Positions 14,971 through 23,257 of a DNA stretch of 64,000 bases are shown here, one piece after another. The position numbers and the translations under genes are program-made. Location of the stretch: the NCBI GenBank assembly GCA_949298985.1, contig CASFYV010000021.1:434001-498000 (forward strand), read 5' to 3'. Origin of the DNA: an uncultured bacterium (GTDB lineage Bacteria; Cyanobacteriota; Vampirovibrionia; Gastranaerophilales; Gastranaerophilaceae). The stretch's first letter is position 1. Each line of letters starts with the position of its first letter. The notes below the pieces were generated by a model. The model did not search any database. It was not told the origin of the DNA and saw only the letters and a list, made by a program, of their open reading frames with translations.

Positions 14971-15831
14971 ATGAAAAAAATAAATGTAAAATGTCCTGCG
15001 AAAATCAATTTAACTCTTGAAATTGTTAGTAAGAGAGAAGATGGATTTCATAATATCAAAAGTATTATGCAAACTATAAGTTTGTATGATTATCTTAATA
15101 TTGAATTGAAAGCTTCTAAACAAACGTCAATTATTTTATCAGGTAATAGTCAAGAAATTCCATATAACGAAAGTAATTTAGTTTATAAGGCTACGAAATT
15201 ATTTTTAGAAACTATTAACAAGACTGCTGAAATAAAAATTTATATAGAAAAAAATATTCCTATCTCAGCAGGCTTAGCAGGGGGAAGTACTGATGCAGCA
15301 GGCACAATTTTAGGACTTAATGAATTATTTGATAAACCATTAAAGAATGAGGATTTACATAAACTTTGTGCCAGTTTAGGCTCAGATTTGAATGTGTGTT
15401 TACAAGGCGGAACAATACTTGCTACTTCAAGAGGGGAAGTTATTGAAAAACTTAATTCTATCAAAAAAAATTTAACTCTTATTAAACCTAAATATTTAGG
15501 AATTTCAGCAAAAGAAGCTTATACAAAATATGCAAATAAAGAAATTAAACCTAAATATAATATGACTGAAAAAATGTTAGAAGCTTTGAAAAAAAATGAA
15601 GATATTTCTAAATATTTATATAATGATTTAGAATATGCCATTTTTGATGATTACACAGAATTACAAAATATCAAAAAAGCTATTCCAAATTCAATTATGT
15701 CAGGTTCCGGATCTACTTATTTTGTATTAGATAATATAAAAAAAATTCCTTTAAATAATGATTATCAAATAATTAAAAACTTAAAATTTATAGACCACGG
15801 AATAAAATGTAACAATTTTGTCACAAACTAG
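14971..15831 (+). CDS. ispE: 4-(cytidine 5'-diphospho)-2-C-methyl-D-erythritol kinase
   Basis: IspE is the ATP-dependent GHMP-family kinase of the MEP isoprenoid pathway. The 286-residue protein starts with CPAKINLTLEIVSKREDGFH, the standard IspE substrate-binding start. The ATP loop IPISAGLAGGSTDAAGTI spans about 96-113, GSDLNVCLQGGT follows at about 137-148, and the C-terminal GHMP motif is MSGSGSTYFVL near 248-258. The start lies 6 nt after a TATAAT box, so the mRNA is likely leaderless. The next gene at 15916 follows on the same strand but may have its own promoter. Confidence 0.96.
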   Translation: MKKINVKCPAKINLTLEIVSKREDGFHNIKSIMQTISLYDYLNIELKASKQTSIILSGNSQEIPYNESNLVYKATKLFLETINKTAEIKIYIEKNIPISAGLAGGSTDAAGTILGLNELFDKPLKNEDLHKLCASLGSDLNVCLQGGTILATSRGEVIEKLNSIKKNLTLIKPKYLGISAKEAYTKYANKEIKPKYNMTEKMLEALKKNEDISKYLYNDLEYAIFDDYTELQNIKKAIPNSIMSGSGSTYFVLDNIKKIPLNNDYQIIKNLKFIDHGIKCNNFVTN

Positions 15832-15915
15832 CAAATAATACTTTTAGAGGTTATATTACACTGTGAGGATATTTATAATGTGTGGTGTAAAAATCCTTAA
15901 CATGAGGTCTAAATA
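15832..15915 (+). promoter_or_regulatory. possibly structured leader of the 15916 gene
   Basis: The 84-nt spacer contains TTACAC (about 15854) and GTGTAA (about 15884) that can pair, AGGAT and ATCCT that offer an alternative pairing, and TTATAATG. The mutually exclusive pairs suggest a switching leader, but the sequence matches no riboswitch I know. ATGAGGTC gives the ribosome site. Confidence 0.25.
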
Positions 15916-16290
15916 ATGGTAGATAACAGATCAGCAGGTTTTTATGGAATAGGCGGTGCTTTTAATTTTAAAAGTGGCGACCCTTCCGGAACTGCTGCAA
16001 AAATGAGCCAAGATAAATATGGTTCTGAAGCTATGTATCTTCCCCCTGTTGAAGGAGAAGAAGAGGGGGAAAATTTTTATAACCAAGAATTTGTAGACAG
16101 AAGTGCCTTACTTCGTGCTACATTAAATTCCCTCGCTATGACAAATGTTGCATCTGTTATAAATTCCAGAAAACATAAAAAAGACCTTAAAGATATTTTA
16201 GTTAATGAAGATGAACAAAAAAATAATTCACAAAACAACAATCCCCAAAATAAAAACGAAAATAATGAAGAAAAATCAGAAGATAAATAG
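15916..16290 (+). CDS. unknown protein with FNFKSG N-terminal motif (124 aa)
   Basis: Not recognised. GGAFNFKSGDPSG at 13-25 carries the NFKS motif shared with four other unknown proteins in this window. The middle is acidic (EGEEEGENFYNQEF), a short helix (LLRATLNSLAMTNVASVINS) follows, and the last 30 residues are a disordered Asn/Lys/Glu/Gln tail. There is no signal peptide or membrane helix. The composition suggests a partly disordered small protein that binds something through residues 60-85. It sits between ispE and the plsC pair on the same strand. Confidence 0.6.
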   Translation: MVDNRSAGFYGIGGAFNFKSGDPSGTAAKMSQDKYGSEAMYLPPVEGEEEGENFYNQEFVDRSALLRATLNSLAMTNVASVINSRKHKKDLKDILVNEDEQKNNSQNNNPQNKNENNEEKSEDK

Positions 16291-16331
16291 TAAATAGCCT
16301 ATTTTAACTATTTTGTTTAAAATATTTATAG

Positions 16332-16337
16332 TATAAT
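16332..16337 (+). promoter_or_regulatory. -10 box before the first plsC
   Basis: TATAAT preceded by TATAG, 28 nt before the ATG at 16366; GAGAGGA lies between. Confidence 0.5.
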
Positions 16338-16365
16338 AGTGCTGTAATTGAGAGGACCTAATAAT

Positions 16366-17037
16366 ATGTCTTGCGACACTAAAAAATGTACTAATTATGC
16401 TTTAAGGGATGTAAAATTTTATAATAAATGGAGAAGGATGTTTCTTTTTCTTGTTACTCACATTTTTTATATGATACGTTTTAAACTGGTTTATAGATTA
16501 GAAGTTCAAGGTAAAGAAAATATCCCTTTGAATAATGATTTTATAATCGCAGCTAATCATTTATCGACCTTAGATCCTCCGCTAGTCTGCGGGATTATGA
16601 ATAAAGGTGTTGCATATATGGCAAAAAAAGAACTTTTTGAAAATATTTTTTTGAGATGGTGGCTTAATTGGCTTGGAGCTTTCGCAGTCGATAGGGAAAA
16701 ATTAGGCGTATCTACCATTAAAACTGTTAAAAATTTAAAACAAACAGGCTGGGTGCTTGGAATTTTCCCACAAGGTACAAGACAAGAACCCGGTGAAATT
16801 TCAAATATTACAAAAGGGTTTGCATCTCTAGCAAAAAGTACCAAATGCGGTATTTTACCGGTCGGAATAGTTGGGACTAATGAAGTCAAAAGATTTCCTT
16901 TTACCGGAAAAATTATTGTCAAAATCGGAGAAGTTATTCCTTATTCTGATGATGTTGAAGATATGGTTTCTAAATGGGGAGAAGCAATAGAGAATTTAAC
17001 CGGATTTAAATATATTAAAGATAAAGTACAAGTGTAA
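16366..17037 (+). CDS. plsC: 1-acyl-glycerol-3-phosphate acyltransferase, PlsC family (1)
   Basis: Membrane-associated acyltransferase that puts the second acyl chain on lysophosphatidic acid. The 223-residue protein has the catalytic NHLSTLD block (H65 to D70), KKELFEN and GAFAVDREK blocks, FPQGTRQEPG (134-143; Gln for the usual Glu) and ILPVGIVGTN. Residues 27-42 form one hydrophobic segment. I start at the ATG at 16366, preceded by GAGAGG; an upstream TTG in frame is less likely. It is followed after 27 bases by a second PlsC-family gene, so the two are probably one transcript. The acyl acceptor is inferred from family only. Confidence 0.9.
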   Translation: MSCDTKKCTNYALRDVKFYNKWRRMFLFLVTHIFYMIRFKLVYRLEVQGKENIPLNNDFIIAANHLSTLDPPLVCGIMNKGVAYMAKKELFENIFLRWWLNWLGAFAVDREKLGVSTIKTVKNLKQTGWVLGIFPQGTRQEPGEISNITKGFASLAKSTKCGILPVGIVGTNEVKRFPFTGKIIVKIGEVIPYSDDVEDMVSKWGEAIENLTGFKYIKDKVQV

Positions 17038-17064
17038 ATTAAAATTAAGGTTGGAAAAGATTTA

Positions 17065-17745
17065 ATGAAAAAAGAAAAAAATTATAACAGAAGAACTGAA
17101 AAAGATTATAATATTTTTAGAACAATATTTTATATGTTTTTTGTTATTTTCATAGTTCTACCCGTAACAAAATTAATGTATAATATAAAAATAAAAGGTA
17201 GAGAAAATATTCCTAAAAGTTCTCGTATAATTTATGCAGGAAATCACGTTTCTTATATTGATCCGCCAATAATTGCTCTTGCAGCTTGGAAAACTATTGC
17301 TTATATGGCAAAACAAGAATTGTTTAATGATAAAGATAAACTTTTAAGATTTTTAGTACATACTTTAGGAGCTTTTGCTGTTAATAGAGAAAAACCTGAA
17401 ATAGCTACTTTTAAAACTGTTAAATCTGTTTTTAACACTTCTTGGTCACTTGGAATTTTCCCACAAGGAAAAATTGTTAAAGAACCTGTGATTGAAAACG
17501 TTCATAAAGGTTTTATTATGTTTGCTAAAAAATTCCAAGCTGATATTGTTCCTGTTGGAATTAAAGGTTTTGATGGTTATGCAAAAAAACTTTTTGAAAA
17601 ACACATTACAGTAACAGTTGGAAAACCTATTTCTTATACTTTACCTGAAGATGAAATTTTAAGAGAATGGGCAAGACAAATTTGTGAATACACTGGTTTT
17701 GAAAATAAAATCGAAAATTCAATTTCTGAAATAGTTAAAGTTTAA
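17065..17745 (+). CDS. PlsC-family acyltransferase (2), variant substrate motif
   Basis: Paralogue of the preceding gene, 226 residues. The catalytic block NHVSYID (H61 to D66) is intact, as are MAKQELFND and GAFAVNREK. The third block reads FPQGKIVKE (132-140) instead of FPEGTR: both the Thr and the Arg, which contacts the glycerol phosphate, are replaced. This suggests a different acceptor or a changed substrate range. One membrane segment lies at about 17-37. The start is ATG after AAAGATTTA, a weak ribosome site close to the upstream gene. Tandem PlsC paralogues are common where distinct lysolipids are acylated. Confidence 0.87.
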   Translation: MKKEKNYNRRTEKDYNIFRTIFYMFFVIFIVLPVTKLMYNIKIKGRENIPKSSRIIYAGNHVSYIDPPIIALAAWKTIAYMAKQELFNDKDKLLRFLVHTLGAFAVNREKPEIATFKTVKSVFNTSWSLGIFPQGKIVKEPVIENVHKGFIMFAKKFQADIVPVGIKGFDGYAKKLFEKHITVTVGKPISYTLPEDEILREWARQICEYTGFENKIENSISEIVKV

Positions 17746-17789
17746 CTTTACAATAATTAATATTTAGGCAATTTTATTTATTTAGAGTA

Positions 17790-17809
17790 CTTATCAAACT
17801 AGTGATAAG
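17790..17809. promoter_or_regulatory. inverted repeat before the RelA/SpoT-fold gene
   Basis: CTTATCA-AACTAG-TGATAAG, a 7-bp inverted repeat with a 6-nt centre, 18 nt before the chosen ATG. It could be an operator or a weak hairpin; no T-run follows. Confidence 0.3.
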
Positions 17810-17827
17810 ATGAAAGGTGTTATTTTT

Positions 17828-18934
17828 ATGAATATTTTACCAATTTCAAATTTTAATAAAGTTTTTACAAATCCTAATAACAATAAAACTAACAATATTA
17901 CAACAAATTTCGGACTTAAATTACAAAGTCCTTTAGAAGCTGATACAATTAATTTCAAAGGGGTTAAGAAGGTTGTTGCAGAAGAAGTTTCGAAACAATC
18001 TAAAAAAACTGCAGGAGATTTAAAAGATTTAATAACAACTGATTTAGAAAAAAGAATTCGAAGAAAAGTTTCTCCTACTCATAATAAATTTGTTTCTGAT
18101 ATAAAAAATTATTTTAAAAATGATCTTTCAACTGATAAAGAAAAAAAATCTATAACATTATATGATAGAGTAAAAAACGAATTTTCAATTGGTCAAAAAG
18201 CAATTTCGAGAGGTTGGTATACAAAAAATGAGATATTAGATAATATGCGTGATATTTCAGGAGTTTGTTTTATATTAGAAAATTCTAAAGGGTTTAACAA
18301 TTTTGTTAAAAACTTTTCTGAAATGATGAAACACAGTAAAGCTAATGTGGTTGAAGTTGAATATTTAAGAATGCCACCAACAATTAAAAGAGGAAAAGTT
18401 GTTAAATCGTATGATTCATTACCTACTTCTAGTTTATTGAAATTAAAAGGTAATATTGATAAATTTTTAAATCCGACTAAAACATTATGGAAAGATGTTG
18501 ATAGTATTGCCGGTTATTCAGGCTTACATATTACCGTTAAACATCCGGACGGAAATTTTTCTGAAGTACAGATTATGACAAGAAGTATGTTTACTGTTAA
18601 AGATCCCGAAAATTTATTTTATAAAGCTAAAAATAATAAAGTAATCGATAAAAAGTATGAATTAATATCTGATTACTTAAAACCTTTAGCAAAGAAAAAT
18701 CCTGATAAAATGACATTTACAGAAAAAGAAGAAGAAAAGAAATTGCATAAAGCTTTAAATAAATATACCCAAGAAGCATATCAACATGCAATTGATAATC
18801 CATATAATATGCATAAACTTCTTTCAGTAGCTGATGCAAAAGAATTGACAGCTAATGAAAAAGAATTATTGAAAAAATATGATTTAAATTTAATAGTAGA
18901 ATTGATGAATTATTGTAAGAAAAATAATCATTAG
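17828..18934 (+). CDS. RelA/SpoT-fold nucleotidyltransferase-like protein with NFKG N-terminus
   Basis: A 368-residue protein of no named family that looks like a divergent RelA/SpoT synthetase domain. Residues 113-125 (DRVKNEFSIGQKA) match the R-K-x(2-3)-YS-x-x-K block; MRDISGVCFIL (141-151) aligns with the D-x-x-G/A-x-R block that holds the catalytic aspartate; SIAGYSGLHITVKHPDG (226-242) and EVQIMT (246-251) match YQSLHTTV-GP and EIQIRT, the latter holding the catalytic glutamate. The N-terminal 50 residues are Asn-rich and end in DTINFKG. The start at 17828 follows AAAGGTG; an ATG at 17810 is the alternative. It converges on the long rsh gene with a 4-base stop overlap. Synthetase activity is a hypothesis. 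Confidence 0.7.
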   Translation: MNILPISNFNKVFTNPNNNKTNNITTNFGLKLQSPLEADTINFKGVKKVVAEEVSKQSKKTAGDLKDLITTDLEKRIRRKVSPTHNKFVSDIKNYFKNDLSTDKEKKSITLYDRVKNEFSIGQKAISRGWYTKNEILDNMRDISGVCFILENSKGFNNFVKNFSEMMKHSKANVVEVEYLRMPPTIKRGKVVKSYDSLPTSSLLKLKGNIDKFLNPTKTLWKDVDSIAGYSGLHITVKHPDGNFSEVQIMTRSMFTVKDPENLFYKAKNNKVIDKKYELISDYLKPLAKKNPDKMTFTEKEEEKKLHKALNKYTQEAYQHAIDNPYNMHKLLSVADAKELTANEKELLKKYDLNLIVELMNYCKKNNH

Positions 18935-21138
18935 TGAGTTTTCTTATTTTTCTTAGGTTTATTAGTTTTCTTAGTATATTGTTGTGATGTTTTAGTATAA
19001 GATGTTTGAATTCTTTTCACACTAAAAACATCTTGCATGGATTGAAGTGCATTCATAACTTTTCTTAAAGTATAAATATTATCAAGTTCTATTCCAAGCT
19101 CTACAATACCAACTTTTCCTTTCGATTTAACGTTTGCGGAAATAATATTAGTGCCGTTATCTGATACAATTCCTATGATATCTTTTAATAATCCCATTTT
19201 TTCAGCAGTTTCAATTCTTATTGTAGTGCTATAAGTTTTATTGATATTATTTCCTGACCAATGAATGTCCATCAATCTTTCAACAGGAATATTTTCTAAT
19301 GTTTTACAATCCAATCTATGAATTGTTACACCTTTAGAACGTGTAACAACACCAACAATAGGCTCTCCAGGTATTGGAGAACAACATCTAGCAAAAGAAT
19401 ATAAAAGACCTTCTAGGCCTATAATATCTTTTTCAGAAGCTTTTTTAGGTCTATGTAAATGTTGTGCATCAGGATTTTCAGGTTTTGGAGGTTTTTTAAG
19501 TTTATTTACTATTTTATTAATAGTTGTTTCACCATAACCCAAAGCCGCAAATAAATCATCTGCACTTACATAATTCATTTGTTTTGCAACTTTATCGAAT
19601 TCTCCGTTTTTAACAAATTCATCAAAAACAGTTTTTGTAAGTTCTTTTTCTAAGTTAGCTTTACCAATTTCAATATGATCTTCGCGTTTATTTTTCTTAT
19701 ACCATTGACGAATTCTGGATGCTGCTTGTTTAGTTACAACAAAATTAAGCCAATCTAAGCGAGGAGCTGCAACTTTAGAAGTCATAATTTCAACAATATC
19801 ACCATTTTTAAGTTTGGTATCCAATTGAGCGATACGACCGTTAATTAAAGCTCCGATAGTTTTATGTCCTACATCGGAGTGAATTCTATATGCAAAATCA
19901 ATAGGAGTTGCATTTTGTGGTAAATCTATTACATCCCCTCCTGGTGTAAAAGCAAAAACTTGGTCTGAGAATAAATCCAATTTTACTGAATTTACATAAT
20001 CTTCTGCATCTTTCGTGTCTTTATTGTATTCAACTAATTTTCTCATCCAAGAAAATTTAATATCACTTGCAGAATCCGCTTTTTTAGAACCTTTTTCTTT
20101 ATATCTCCAATGTGCTGCGATACCATATTCAGCAATTTCGTGCATTTCCCAAGTTCTAATTTGAACCTCCAAAGGTTTTTGTCTCGGACCAATTACAGAA
20201 GTATGAAGTGATTGATACATATTTCCTTTTGGCATTGCAATATAATCTTTAAATCTTCCGGGAATTGGTTTAAACTGTGAATGAATTAGGCCTAAAACTT
20301 CATAACATTCTTTTTCTGTGTCAACAATTACACGTACTGCAGTTATATCGTACAAATCGTGAAATGCGACATTTAAGCGTTGCATTTTATTATAAATACT
20401 ATAATAATGTTTTGCTCTTCCTGTAATTTGAGCATTTATACCGCTAGCTTTAACATCTTTTGAAATTTTGTCTATCAAAAGTTTAACAGTCATTTCTCGC
20501 TCTGCTTTTTTTTGAGAAACTAATTGAGCAATTTCATAATATTTATCAGGATGTAAATATTTTAATGATAAATCTTCTAACTCAGCCTTAATTTTACCAA
20601 CCCCTAATCTATTTGCAAGTGGTGCAAAAATATCTAATGTTTCTTGAGCTATTTTATGCTGTTTAGCCGGAGTCATATAATTAAGGGTTCGCATATTATG
20701 AAGTCTATCTGCAAGTTTTAAAAGAATAATTCTTACATCACTTGCCATTGCAATAAACATTCTGCGAAAATTCTCTGCTTGACGTTCTTCTGTCGATTTA
20801 AATTGAAGCTTTCCTAACTTTGTTACTCCTTGTACCAAATTAAGAACATCTTCTCCAAATAATTCTTTTATTTCTTCTGGCTTTGTTTCAGTATCTTCTA
20901 AGATATCATGTAAAAAACCTGCCATTAAAGTATGCTTATCAGCTCTTAAGCCAATCAAAATCTTTACAACTTCCATTGGATGAATTATATATGGTTCTTC
21001 TGATACCCTATACTGCCCACTATGAAGTTTTTTAGCAAATTCAAAAGCTTTTTCCAGTTCTTCTATATCTTCAGCTGTATATTGTTTTTCTTCTAATAAT
21101 GCTTTTATTTCATCAAAATTTATCACAAATTGTTCCAT
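18931..21138 (-). CDS. bifunctional (p)ppGpp synthetase/hydrolase RelA/SpoT
   Basis: Long RSH protein of 735 residues that makes and degrades (p)ppGpp in the stringent response. The hydrolase HD domain (about 25-185) keeps H53, HD at 77-78 and ED at 81-82 (FLHDILEDT). The synthetase domain (about 220-345) has RAKHYYSIYNKM, YDITAVRVIV, GRFKDYIAMPKGNMYQSLHT and LEVQIRT. A TGS domain (about 385-450, VFAFTPGGDVIDLP) and a C-terminal ACT domain (about 655-715) follow, with the conserved CCSPIPGE helix between. Both active sites look intact, so it is probably the housekeeping Rel. The C-terminal tail is a Lys-rich run. The start follows a TATGAT box by 9 nt. Confidence 0.96.
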   Translation of the reverse strand: MEQFVINFDEIKALLEEKQYTAEDIEELEKAFEFAKKLHSGQYRVSEEPYIIHPMEVVKILIGLRADKHTLMAGFLHDILEDTETKPEEIKELFGEDVLNLVQGVTKLGKLQFKSTEERQAENFRRMFIAMASDVRIILLKLADRLHNMRTLNYMTPAKQHKIAQETLDIFAPLANRLGVGKIKAELEDLSLKYLHPDKYYEIAQLVSQKKAEREMTVKLLIDKISKDVKASGINAQITGRAKHYYSIYNKMQRLNVAFHDLYDITAVRVIVDTEKECYEVLGLIHSQFKPIPGRFKDYIAMPKGNMYQSLHTSVIGPRQKPLEVQIRTWEMHEIAEYGIAAHWRYKEKGSKKADSASDIKFSWMRKLVEYNKDTKDAEDYVNSVKLDLFSDQVFAFTPGGDVIDLPQNATPIDFAYRIHSDVGHKTIGALINGRIAQLDTKLKNGDIVEIMTSKVAAPRLDWLNFVVTKQAASRIRQWYKKNKREDHIEIGKANLEKELTKTVFDEFVKNGEFDKVAKQMNYVSADDLFAALGYGETTINKIVNKLKKPPKPENPDAQHLHRPKKASEKDIIGLEGLLYSFARCCSPIPGEPIVGVVTRSKGVTIHRLDCKTLENIPVERLMDIHWSGNNINKTYSTTIRIETAEKMGLLKDIIGIVSDNGTNIISANVKSKGKVGIVELGIELDNIYTLRKVMNALQSMQDVFSVKRIQTSYTKTSQQYTKKTNKPKKNKKTH

Positions 21139-21273
21139 AATATTGCTATCATAGTGGTTTTTTACTAAATTTTCAAGTATTTTAGTCGTTTTTTTGATGA
21201 AAATACTTCAGAAGAGGGAGTTTTAAAAATTAAAGCACAAGATAAAAATCCTGTGCTTTTGGTTTTACTCTAA

Positions 21274-22683
21274 TTAAACTTTTTGAGCGGCAATTGCTTT
21301 ATAAAAACTTATGTAATCTATCATGCAATCAAATTCACTTGAATATACCATCTTATTTACACTAAGTAAATTTTCTTCCATTTGATTTAAATCTAATTTT
21401 GCAATTACACCTTCATTATATTTATGTTGTGAAAGCTCAAAATCTTTCTTTTCTAATTCTTGAATTTTCTTTTGTTTTGCTAATTTTTCTTTATCCATAT
21501 TTATTGAAACTAAAGAATCATTAACTTCTTGCATTGATGTTAAATTAGTTTTTTCATAATTTTTTAAACTTTTTTCATATGCAATTTTTTTAGCTTTTAA
21601 ATTCGCTTTAATTTTTCCACCCATAAATAAAGGCTGCATAATTGATCCACCAAATCCCCATATCATATTTGATGTGGTAAATAAACTTTCTAAATGTTTT
21701 GTATTAAATAAAACTCCGCCTCCTAAACTCAATGTCGGCAACATTTCTTTTCTTGCAACTTTAACATCAATTCCAGCTTTTTCTAGCATTTTTTCTGCTT
21801 TCATATAATCAGGACGTTTCATAATAATATCAGAATTTATAGTTTCAGGAATCACTCCTGAAAAAGCAAGTTTTGTATAATCACATCTTTTATATTCTTC
21901 GATATTATTAGGACTATCTCCTGTTAATACTGCAAGCTGATGTAATAATTTTGTTCTTTCTTTTTTTAAATCTGTTAAATCTGCTACTCCTGAAATATAA
22001 GCCTTATTTGCTTTAACTAAGTCAGAAGTTGATACTACACCTTCTGCGTTGCTTACTGACATTATTTCAAAGATTTCTTTTCTTAATTTTACGATATCTT
22101 CTTGAATATCAATCATTGCATCAAGTTTTACGATATTTACATAAACACTTCCTACTGCAGAAGCTATTGAAATATAAGCCGCTTGTTCGTCTAAAATTGA
22201 CGCTTCATATAATTTTCTAACTGCTGTAGTTTTATTGTGATTTTTACCAAATAAATCAAGTTCATAATTAGCTATAATAGGTAAACCAAAACCTCCTGAA
22301 GATGGTCCGATAAACTTACCATACCCTGGAAAAAATCCTGCTTGTAATGTTGGTAATTCATTGGCTCTTTGCATTACTACATTTTGATAATATTCATCAA
22401 TTGTCAATGTAGCCATTTTTAAATCTTTATTATTTTCAATCGCTTTAATAATATAATTATTTAAATATTCATCATTAAATTGTCCCCACCATGCTAAATT
22501 TATATATTCATATTTATTCTTTTGAGGTTGAATTTTATTTGATTTTTCTTTATTCTTTTTACTATTTTTATCTACATTTTGTTCTGCACCTGCACTTAAA
22601 ACAGTTTTTTCTGCACTAAATGCAATACCTGTATTACTTGTTATAAATGATAGCATTAATGTAATTATTAAAAGCTTTTTCAT
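21274..22683 (-). CDS. TolC-family outer membrane efflux protein
   Basis: Outer membrane channel of a tripartite efflux pump. The 469-residue product starts MKKLLIITLMLSFITSNTGI, a signal peptide ending near AFSA. The body has the OEP helical repeats: ALTIDEYYQNVVMQRANELPT and MEEANDSL-like MQEVNDSLVSI near the end. The start ATG at 22683 is preceded by GGAGAAAAATT; an in-frame ATG at 22752 lies inside the operator and is unlikely. It is divergent from marR-hlyD and shares their control region. No lipobox cysteine is present. The inner-membrane transporter of the pump is not in the cluster. Confidence 0.9.
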   Translation of the reverse strand: MKKLLIITLMLSFITSNTGIAFSAEKTVLSAGAEQNVDKNSKKNKEKSNKIQPQKNKYEYINLAWWGQFNDEYLNNYIIKAIENNKDLKMATLTIDEYYQNVVMQRANELPTLQAGFFPGYGKFIGPSSGGFGLPIIANYELDLFGKNHNKTTAVRKLYEASILDEQAAYISIASAVGSVYVNIVKLDAMIDIQEDIVKLRKEIFEIMSVSNAEGVVSTSDLVKANKAYISGVADLTDLKKERTKLLHQLAVLTGDSPNNIEEYKRCDYTKLAFSGVIPETINSDIIMKRPDYMKAEKMLEKAGIDVKVARKEMLPTLSLGGGVLFNTKHLESLFTTSNMIWGFGGSIMQPLFMGGKIKANLKAKKIAYEKSLKNYEKTNLTSMQEVNDSLVSINMDKEKLAKQKKIQELEKKDFELSQHKYNEGVIAKLDLNQMEENLLSVNKMVYSSEFDCMIDYISFYKAIAAQKV

Positions 22684-22720
22684 AATTTTTTCTCCGAGTA
22701 CTTGATTTTTTCTGAGAGTA

Positions 22721-22772
22721 ATGATAACATAAGTATGTTGCATTTGCAACATGTAGTAATTACAACATACTT
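22721..22772. promoter_or_regulatory. MarR operator and divergent promoters
   Basis: ATGTTGCA-TT-TGCAACAT (22735-22752) is a perfect 8-bp inverted repeat; AAGTATGTTG (22731-22740) and CAACATACTT (22763-22772) form a second, nested one sharing the left arm. The minus strand carries TATGTTATCAT (22731-22721), an extended -10 for the TolC gene. Bound repressor would therefore block both directions. Palindromes of this size are typical of MarR sites. Confidence 0.75.
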
Positions 22773-22792
22773 TAAATAAAGGATTTTATCAA

Positions 22793-23248
22793 GTGAAAAA
22801 GCATTTTACGGATACTATTTTCTATCAAATAGAACTTACCGCAAAATATTGTAAATTAATGGGACAACAAGTTTTTGAAAAATATAATGTAGGTTTAACA
22901 GTAGAAGAATATTCTGTTCTTGATACATTAATTTGCAGACCTGAAATTTGTCAAAGAGATTTAGCAAAATTAATTTTAAAAGATAGAGCAAATACGGGCA
23001 AAATTCTTGACAGCTTAGAAAAACGCGGTTATATAAAAAGAAAATTAGCTATAAAAAATAATCGTCCTGTAAAAATAGCAGAAATAACAGATTTAGGAAA
23101 AGATAGAGTTGAGGAAGTATCTGAAAAATTAAGACCACACATGCAAGTTGTTATGGATAAGATTAATAATAGTGACCTTGCAAGAGTAAGTGATTTATTA
23201 AGAGAATTAAGAGATTTTTTAAATGATACGTTAGAAATACAGATATAG
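22793..23248 (+). CDS. MarR-family transcriptional regulator
   Basis: A 151-residue dimeric winged-helix regulator. The MarR core is clear: YSVLDTLICRPEICQRDLAK leads into the recognition helix KDRANTGKILDSLEKRGYIKR and the wing (AIKNNRPVKIAEITDLGKDRV). The start is GTG, 8 nt after AAGGATTTT. Its frame ends one base before the next gene region, so it is translationally linked to hlyD. The strong inverted repeats between it and the TolC gene are the likely binding sites, so autoregulation and control of the efflux genes by a small-molecule ligand is the expected scheme. Confidence 0.93.
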   Translation: MKKHFTDTIFYQIELTAKYCKLMGQQVFEKYNVGLTVEEYSVLDTLICRPEICQRDLAKLILKDRANTGKILDSLEKRGYIKRKLAIKNNRPVKIAEITDLGKDRVEEVSEKLRPHMQVVMDKINNSDLARVSDLLRELRDFLNDTLEIQI

Positions 23249-23257
23249 GTGAAAAAA

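Noticed and set aside
22029..22220. Leu/His-rich frame antisense to the TolC gene
   Set aside because: A composition artefact of the antisense strand; no start signal.
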